Below are positions 54,444-61,708 of a stretch of DNA of 61,708 bases, piece by piece. The DNA is taken from positions 354,902 through 416,609 of the forward strand of contig MU128921.1 in the NCBI GenBank assembly GCA_014904985.1, read 5' to 3'. Positions within the stretch are counted from its first letter, which is position 1; every line of letters begins with the position of its first letter. Position numbers and translations under genes: made by a program. Under the pieces are notes generated by a model that worked only from the letters and a program-made list of their open reading frames with translations, had not been told where the DNA came from and did not search any database. Origin of the DNA: Hydnum rufescens UP504. Its lineage: Eukaryota > Basidiomycota > Agaricomycetes > Cantharellales > Hydnaceae.

Positions 54444-57400
54444 TCAAAACACCAGGGAGACACCACCTGATTGTGAATTTGTGTGCCTTTGGGAACCCCT
54501 CAACTCGCCAGGCAGAGCCACATTCAAAGCATCAATAGCCTGACCCCACCTCTTCCCCAAATCACAGAGGGTTTGAATGTGTTCTCGAAGGAAGAACTTA
54601 AGATCATCATCTGGAATAATTTATACACAATTAGGGCCTCAGAAAGCTGGGAGGAAAACCATACAAACACACCTTGACATGCATTTGAAGCTGCCATCAA
54701 TGCAGCAGATTCGTCTTCAAACCATTGCTGCAGCGAGTAGCTTTCTCGGTCGCATAGATAAAGCTCGTCGCGACAATTTACCACCTCTTGCATGAGCTGG
54801 ATGCCATTTCGGACATCCTCATCCCCAAGCCAAGGGGGAACAGTTCCATCAAACTCATCATCGGCGAGTCCAATATCCTGCCAGATATCATTGTTGACAT
54901 CAAGGCCAAAAAGACCCTTCATATCGATAGGTGGAGGTATTATTGCATTCTTTGAGATCCCACCCCGACCACGAAGCTTCATCATATTAAGTCGCCGTTT
55001 GTTATAGTCCGCAACAAGACTCTTGACGGAGCGATAGCGTCTCTTCAATGCTTTTGTTGTATGCTCCATAGTGTTATGGTCTAGGAGTATGAAGCAAAGT
55101 TGCTCATGAGTTTCGGAAAGCCTTCACTCGAAAGGAAATGACGTACCTACTGCCTTACTCCTGAAAGCTCCTGTGAGATTACGAGTCTCGAAGTTCTTCT
55201 CACACGCTTTCGCAATAATACGGGCTTTAAGAGCCCGCATATTAAGCTGGTGTTCAAACCAAGCATGGCCCCTCATCTTCTCGAGCTTCTCGTACGATAT
55301 TGGATCACCAAGTTGAAGGACAGCCGTCAAGTCATTATCTTGCTTTGATAGACGCGAGACAATCTTCTCTTGTTCAGCAATCGAAGTCGTGATCTCCGCA
55401 ACTTCATTCCGGCTTGCAATGCTGTCTGAGAGAGGCACCGACATAAGTTGTTTCTGGAGGACCTCGACGAGATCTTGAGCAGCATTCAGACGCTGACGGA
55501 CGGCAAGGATCTTCTCCACAGCATGAAAACCTTTCTTCTTAGACTGTCGCTCTAAAGGCCGGCTTTGATAGGCTCGCTGTGCTTCAAATTGAGCCTGCAA
55601 GTACTCGTCGGTGTATTGGATCTTGTCCCTCTTTGCTTCAGCAAGTGCAAGTCGGGCTTTTGTTGCCCTCACGCGCTTTTCCAGCCAAACACCAGCCTGG
55701 CATAACTTCAGACGGTCCTGATGTTCAATCTGGAGGTCCAGGAGGAACAATCGACGATGGAAGCCGGTGACACGGAGATTTGGGATAAGGCTTCGAAGAT
55801 CACTCCAAAGACGTTCACAGCCCTCTCCGTCAGTGAGACCCCAGATGTTGCCTTTCCGGGGATGATACCACAACTGACAGACCCACTGATGGCCGTATGC
55901 ATGGAAGACACTGATTCCAAATACGATCCGTGGCATCCATTGTGGCAAGAGGTTCCACTTCAGGGTGCTTCGGTGAATTTGACAGCCGACATCGTAGAGA
56001 ATGCCAACTCGCCAGTGTACAGGCAACTGTGCCATGACAAAATCAATTATTGCCAGTGCATAGAACTGTTGCTCTCCGGGCGTCCACATATTGCTCCAGA
56101 CGATGACTCGATCATGGCGACAAACACCTGCCATCATGCCAGTGTCTGAGAAGTGCTGTCCGGGGGTCTTCACTCTCTCCCCATCAGCAGCAATAAAAGA
56201 CTCGCCACAGTTGTCAAGGTACGAGTTCGGCACGCGCAGCCCTGGCTCAACACAATCGCCCTCACCATCGGCAACATCAACCGCGTACTCCCCCTGCTTA
56301 GACGCGTGTTTAGTACGACGTTCATGCCCCTTAACAGGCCGGGCTGCCTCGACCCTTGCTTTCCAAGCTTCCAAGAAGCTCCGGGGCAGCTCACGAGTTC
56401 CCGGTGGGACAATTCGAGGATCCTGGGTGCCAGGTTGCTTTTTTTGGCCAGGACGGCAGTCATAGTCCTTGTTTCGTCTAAGGGCAAAGCACGCATCAAG
56501 ACACAGGAAGAACTCGGGGCTACAATACAACAAGATTCACTATATCAGCATCACGACACGACAAGAGTGTGAATAGAATGTGTACTACTCACAGTTTGCT
56601 CTCCCCGACTTTGTTAACTCCACCAAAGCACAGTGGGCAACGAGAGCGAAGGTAATCAGATGGACTAATGGGGGGATCGGGCCCCGGGTGTGGGAGTGTG
56701 GTTCGCGATGGCATGGTCGGCCCGTTTACATCCCCCTTGGCATGACCGTTCATCGTGCGGGTGGTGGGTTCACTAACAAGGCAGCCATCGCTACTAAGGG
56801 CACTGACGTACAATCGAGCCGTTATGGGCGTGGATTCATCAACCTTCGGCAGTACGATTGCATCTGGATCAATATTGTCTCGATCAATGGGATCCCAAGA
56901 TGATATTTCACGGCGAGCAATGACGATTTGCTTGTCCACTTCGGCATTCACGACGCGCACTAAGATTTGGAATTGCCCCAATGCAGAGGCGAATCGCCGG
57001 CGGAGTGAATCTTGTGCTTCAAATACATGGCCCCGTCTTGCCAAGAATGTAGTGAGGGCATCAGACCATGCAGTCTCGTTGGGAGCCAGATGCAAGAACA
57101 GCGTCGATACAAACTCCAGCATCTCGAGGCTGACTGCCAAAGCTGGATATACCGGCGAGCAGGGAAATAAACCCCGCTGCACCAGTTGCAGAGGTGCAGG
57201 AGCACATGGGCATATTTGTAGCTTTATGTACTCAAGGTCTAATGAGAAATGATCAGACTTTAGGTCCAACACAGAATGAAAGGAATCCTTACGATCCATA
57301 TATACAGCAGTCACTTGTTTTAATACTCCACGACAGTTGCAAGAGCATTTGATAGGAGGAGGATCTGTACGAGACTGTCCTCGCTGCGACAGGCGTATGT

Positions 57401-58094
57401 ACGCCATGTATGGACGAACCAACGCTGGTATAACATCACGATCCCACCGCCGCGCAGCAGCACTGCGCCGACGTGCATGGCGGGACAGCTTGTTCTCAAC
57501 TGAGAAGTTATCCAAACGTGTCGCATAGTTAGGATAATGTACGACAAAGCGCTGCTCAGTTGCCATCGGCGAAGGCGCTCCGGATGGTTCATCGCCACCC
57601 GATCCCAATTCATCTTCAAATCCATCAGAAGAAAATAGAGATGGACGGGTACCATGGGAAGGTTGTGAAGGTTCGGAAATCCGGACTTTCCGATGGTAGC
57701 GTGGCTTGGTGATGCTTGCTCGTGGTGCTGCCAGCTGATTTACCGGTACAGTAGCTATGAAGGTGCCAGTTCCACCATGGAATTTCCAAGCTGTCGCTGC
57801 ACTTGTAATGGGTTTCGTGCTGGCTTGAGAGAGCATTGCGGTTGGAAGTTGACTGGGGTTGGCAGTGTTGACGGCGGTCATCGGTTTCTTCGAAACCTTA
57901 CGACTACTAGTCTCCTTGGCAATCACAGCCTGGAAGGTTTTCAGGCCCTTCTCGAGCGTACTGGAGTATGTGTCGGAAGGGGCTGACGAAGAGGGATGAG
58001 GATTTGATGCACTGGGGCTTCGTCTACGCTTCCGTGAGCCTCGGAAGTCATTTTGTCGTCCACCTGGAGCATCGCCCGTACGCTTGGGGGACAT
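54444..58094 (-). CDS. KDZ transposase with CxC1 domain, apparently intact
   Basis: Four exons, 58094-56593, 56519-55147, 55080-54673 and 54610-54444, join by GT-AG introns (73, 66, 62 nt) into one open frame of 1149 codons. Residues 1-180 are Ser/Pro-rich and basic. About 250-330 is the CxC1 cysteine cluster (KCSCNC, CPCAP, LFPCSP), and a CPLCFGG pair lies near 487. The transposase core has the expected acidic residues: CLDACFALRRNKD (about D509), GILYDVGCQIHRS (about D677) and GLTDGEGCERLWSDL (about E736). A coiled-coil region follows (about 800-960), then MMKLRGRGG and NNDIWQDIG. An Asp/Glu-rich tail (VDSSDDEEDFELE..) lies just downstream in another frame (54440-54287). KDZ enzymes move large DNA transposons in mushrooms. 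Terminal repeats of the element were not identified. Confidence 0.88.
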
Positions 58095-58154
58095 AGGCGA
58101 GATCGCTTAATTATGGGATTTGCAGACTAGGAAGAATGCTCGTCCACAAAGTTT

Positions 58155-58580
58155 GCGATAGAGGCGAGATATTTGGGAAATCGAGAGGTGAGGACACGAA
58201 AAGCGGAAAACGCGAGGCGGAAACACAAGAGGTGGGAACACGAGAGACGGGAACACTGTGGAAGGGCTTTAGATGTCGAGCTCTAATGTTGAAGAACCAA
58301 ACGCACCTGATATGTGGAAGTCGGTGTCAAAGAGAAAGCCAGGATGCAACAGGAAATCGCGAGAATTGCGATAGAGGCGAGATATTTGGGAAATCGAGAG
58401 GTGAGGACACGGAAAACGGGAAACGCGAGGTGGGAACACAAGAGGTGGGGACACGAGGGACGGGAACACTGTGGAAGGGCTTTAGATGTCGAGCTCGAAT
58501 GTTGAAGAACCAAACGCACCTGATATGTGGAAGTCGGTGTCAAAGAGAAAGCCAGGATGCAACAGGAAATCGCGAGAAAG
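58155..58580. repeat. 213-bp tandem duplication upstream of the KDZ gene
   Basis: 58155-58367 and 58368-58580 are direct copies (both start GCGATAGAGGCGAGATATTT and end in AATCGCGAGAA), a few differences apart. They begin 60 bp before the KDZ start codon, so they may be subterminal or promoter repeats of the transposon. Open frames across them are repetitive and probably not coding. Confidence 0.85.
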
Positions 58581-58599
58581 AGCAAGTCGCTTGAACCTG

Positions 58600-61500
58600 G
58601 GGCCTACAGACAAACCGAATGTTGGCCCACAGACTCTGCGAAGAACTCGAATTGAGGAATGAAGCGCGTTGACGAGACACCGGCACGTGTGGTAACAGGA
58701 ATACAGACCGCTCAAATCTGGGGCACACAGACAGCAGAATGGATGCCCACAGATTTCACGAGGTGTTCAATAGCGTAGTGAGATTTGCATCCGGATCATA
58801 ACAGCGACCACTATCAGTGATATGATTCAAGTGCGGCTCCAGATCAGAAGCCTCGATATTCAGGAACCGATCCTTGTTGCCGCCAGCAAGCAGTAAGTCA
58901 AGACATCAGACGCAGTCAATCGACATTGTTGACATTGGAATGATCCATCCCGATAAGGAAATCTCCCGGAAAGATCCGGAAGCCCCTATGTCCGTCTAGC
59001 GCGTCAATGCTAATAGAGTGTAGTTGACCAAGACTCGTATATTCTAGTATATTAGATTGTGTATATATAGCGAGAAATATCTCGCGGAATACAAGTAGTT
59101 TCTACCTAAAAGACTATAACTCTTAACAGGACGAACATGACAAAAAGAGAGAGATGTGTCCCCTTTTAGCTTTACGAATGATAGAGCAGAAATATCGAAA
59201 CTGCACAGAGTCTTCTGTGATCTAGTTTAAATCCTATTACTTTCACCAAATATGCTCTGGGAAATTGTCTGCCGGTAATCGATTGCGATAGCACGGAGGT
59301 CCGTGGAAGCAGCTGGCGTTACCACGCAACGTCGTAGCTCCACGCATATCTACAGAATTGCCGGAATATTTATGCCCGCCAGCTATGGCACATCCGGATC
59401 AGCGCGCGACGCGTGTGTCTCTGATTGGGATTCCGACAGATGACTTCTCACATTCTCTAACTGCAATTACAGAGGAAGTCCCGACCAATCGGCGACCATG
59501 ATGGCGTTCCGAGCCCCTCCAAATGAATCACTTAAACAGAAGCCAAAGGCTCTCCGCTTGCGACCGATCTAATACTGTTAATTGCCACTCTATTTAAGCA
59601 TGGACAGAATTTGCGCGGTATGGTGTTGAGGATCTCGTAGAGAGTCTGTTGGGGTTACACGTCTACCGAGGATCAACACCGTTCGTGGCAGCCGCACCCC
59701 TCTGCAAATAGAATCCAACCAATGAATTCACTGCGTCGATGGAAGCTCATTCCCATACAACTGCACTGGCGACGAATCATCGCGTCTATCCCAATATCGT
59801 AAATTGCCCTGGCTATCTCTAGGGGAGAGACGAATAATAGTGCGATGAGCTTACAATAAAGAGTCCTGACGTTGGTTCAGTACGGCAGCGACCCTGCCCA
59901 ATTCCGGCAATCGAGCTCAGAGTGAATGTACAGGCCTAACCCTTCAGTGTGCGATTTGGTAAGGCGCATTGGTCCTGGCCCTGCCACGCGACTAGTCTGA
60001 GCCTCATGCTTGAGAAGGCAGTGGAGCGGGCGATGACCGACATCATAGGGAAGGGGCCAAAACAAATACACATTGCAGGACAACGCGACAACATTTCAAG
60101 GAAGTCAGGCGATTGCAGAAAACGTTCTGAGAATCGTGTGCATGCAAAGACAGATACGAAGGGGAAGGTGTTCAGAGAGTAAGATAAGTGGAGCGCAAAT
60201 GATCGGCGCACGCACATCAGTCAGGGAGAAGCGAAACAGGATCGACACCAGCGTCCCTATCAAGCCAACTTCGTTTTGCATTCAGGACTGGGGACCATCG
60301 AGTACAAACACTGTCCACATCTCAGATCGCTTATCGATAACACTGTTGAGTCCTTATTAGAGTCAGGACAAACGGAACCAGTGAAACATGGAAGATATTC
60401 TCGGGCATCTCTGCTGTGTAGTACGCTCTCCATAGTTTAAGTCCAAAAACGCGTATGCTACGCAAAGTGGACGAGGACAGGCACACAACCGTGTTCTTCA
60501 CGCGTTATCCAAGCTACAACTAAGCATAATCGGTGTGCGCGATCGACGTGCTATCGCGCGTGCCACAGTCACTCCACAAGAGATACTCCCAGCTGGTTGT
60601 GTTGTCGAATTGAGCACATTCCCGATGTTGTGCACGCACTGTGAGGCAACGAGTCACATGCTCGCAACATGCATTCTCGCAACTACAGGCTCGTTCCTTG
60701 AGCATCAAACATAGGCCAGCGACGGCGTGCTGCACAGCATCCAAAAGGGGCAGCCGTCGCCACCCAAAAGGCTTCCCTGCACTGGTCCAGCACGATAGAT
60801 CAGCCCATGAAAGCCTATCCATCAGCATTATGGCTAGTAGTAGTTAACCGACGAGTCAAGTGCCATACGGCAGCAAGCAAAATCAACCGGCAAACATCAT
60901 CACGAATATTCGAGTTAAGCATCGAGCTGTGGCATTGAGGCCGCAGCACAGGGTCGAAGTGCTAACCGGCGAGCTCGACGAGGTAGATTATGACCACACA
61001 TCATTGAAAATAGGGGTTCCATCCGACGTCACGACTCTTTTAGAGTCACAGACGAGGAACTAGATGGTGGCTTGCCCTCAGCCATAGACGTCACATCTCG
61101 AAGAAGGCCAAAACAGATCATTATCCCACCGAGCCTGGATGCTGGGATTCCCCACGCTCCCAATATCAAAATTCCACATGCCATCTCGAGAAGCATTTTA
61201 TAACAGCGAAGATACATGGACAGTCCAAGTTACGCTGCGCTAGCATCCGAAGCCCCTCGAAGTCATTGGAGCCATCGACAACATTGCTCTTGTTCGCTGT
61301 CTGGAGCTCCACGATTTGCTAGTCGATCGATGCTCGTGGGAGCTTTCTTTTCTATGGCTGAGGTCGACTTTCCTTTCGAGGAATTAGAACGCCATGGTGT
61401 CCCCTCGGCATTCGAATCTTGGACGGGAAGACGTTCGTCCTCTTAATCCTTGTACCACCCGTACGGCCCTGAATATCAGGGCGATGTTAAAGAGATTACC

Positions 61501-61708
61501 GAACATGATATCCGCGATGCCATGGCGAATTTTGGAAATCTGGAGGATCGGCCTGGGCGAGGTTAACGCATTCACCCGTGGATCATCTAAGTTCGATTGG
61601 GGCGGGGGGAACAAATTCCAGCAAGTCAGGGCCTCTATAAGTACTGTTGAGTCTGTCTCGAGATGTGGACATCATATGGCTTGGAGCACTCACCGTGTTC
61701 TTGGGTCC
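58600..61708. other. About 3.1 kb with no recognised gene
   Basis: Short frames only, on both strands, none with a motif I recognise; the longest are 102, 95 and 93 codons around 59.9-60.8 kb. AT-rich palindromic bits (for example GAGAAATATCTCGCGG near 59082) and a few GTTGAGTC/TTAGAGTC motifs (60340, 61038, 61645) recur. The far end of the KDZ transposon may lie near the start of this stretch. I could not assign host genes. Confidence 0.35.

Overview
The window looks like a transposon-dense stretch of an Agaricomycete (mushroom-forming basidiomycete) genome. The evidence is KDZ transposases with a CxC1 cysteine cluster, chromodomain Ty3 retroelements, and host genes with 50-90 nt GT-AG introns. 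Three conserved host genes form one island: SPT20 (24.1-26.7 kb, minus), an IK/RED-like splicing factor (about 27.1-28.7 kb, plus, frame-disrupted as read here) and HGH1 (29.1-30.9 kb, minus). A 3' fragment of a phosphomannomutase gene lies beside SPT20. Nearly everything else is mobile DNA, much of it nested.

Layout. 1.1-6.5 kb: a decayed KDZ transposase gene interrupted by a solo LTR (3445-4008, with a perfect 5-bp duplication) and a 1.3-kb repeat (REP-A). 6.65-8.58 kb: a 453-codon gene of unknown function between two GGTACC hairpins. 8.58-17.03 kb: a minus-strand Ty3 element (Ty3-1) split by a 5.5-kb palindromic element at 10578-16048. 17.0-22.5 kb: several LTR fragments and a second REP-A copy. 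22.9-23.7 kb: a TIR element carrying a minisatellite. 23.7-30.9 kb: the host island. 30.9-33.5 kb: an inverted pair of TA-flanked elements starting 14 bp upstream of the HGH1 ATG, then another TA-flanked element. 34.0-38.3 kb: Ty3-2. 38.3-46.8 kb: Ty3-3, flanked by 1.5-kb LTRs in inverted orientation. 46.8-53.9 kb: a chromodomain Ty3 (Ty3-4) with an extra decayed ORF after pol. 54.4-58.1 kb: an apparently intact four-exon KDZ transposase gene. The last 3 kb hold nothing I recognise.

The standout is the 10.58-16.05 kb element. It has about 70-bp terminal inverted repeats, and a central inverted repeat with 322-bp arms from which two arrays run outwards. Each array repeats one module: a GC-rich exon-like block ending in a CACACCCGC/GCGGGTGTG hairpin, then a 94-115 nt intron-like block with a 5' splice site, a hairpin (stem GCAAAAAGAGCAGC), a CTAAC branch-like site and a 3' AG. 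I count 14 intron-like blocks, nine left and five right. Read outward, most intron hairpins near the centre carry GNRA tetraloops, several exon hairpins carry C(UUCG)G loops, and the stems show compensatory changes. Exons checked on both arms are closed in all three frames. This suggests a divergently transcribed, multi-intron, structured non-coding RNA locus inside a mobile element. I know of no described family like it; no search was possible here.
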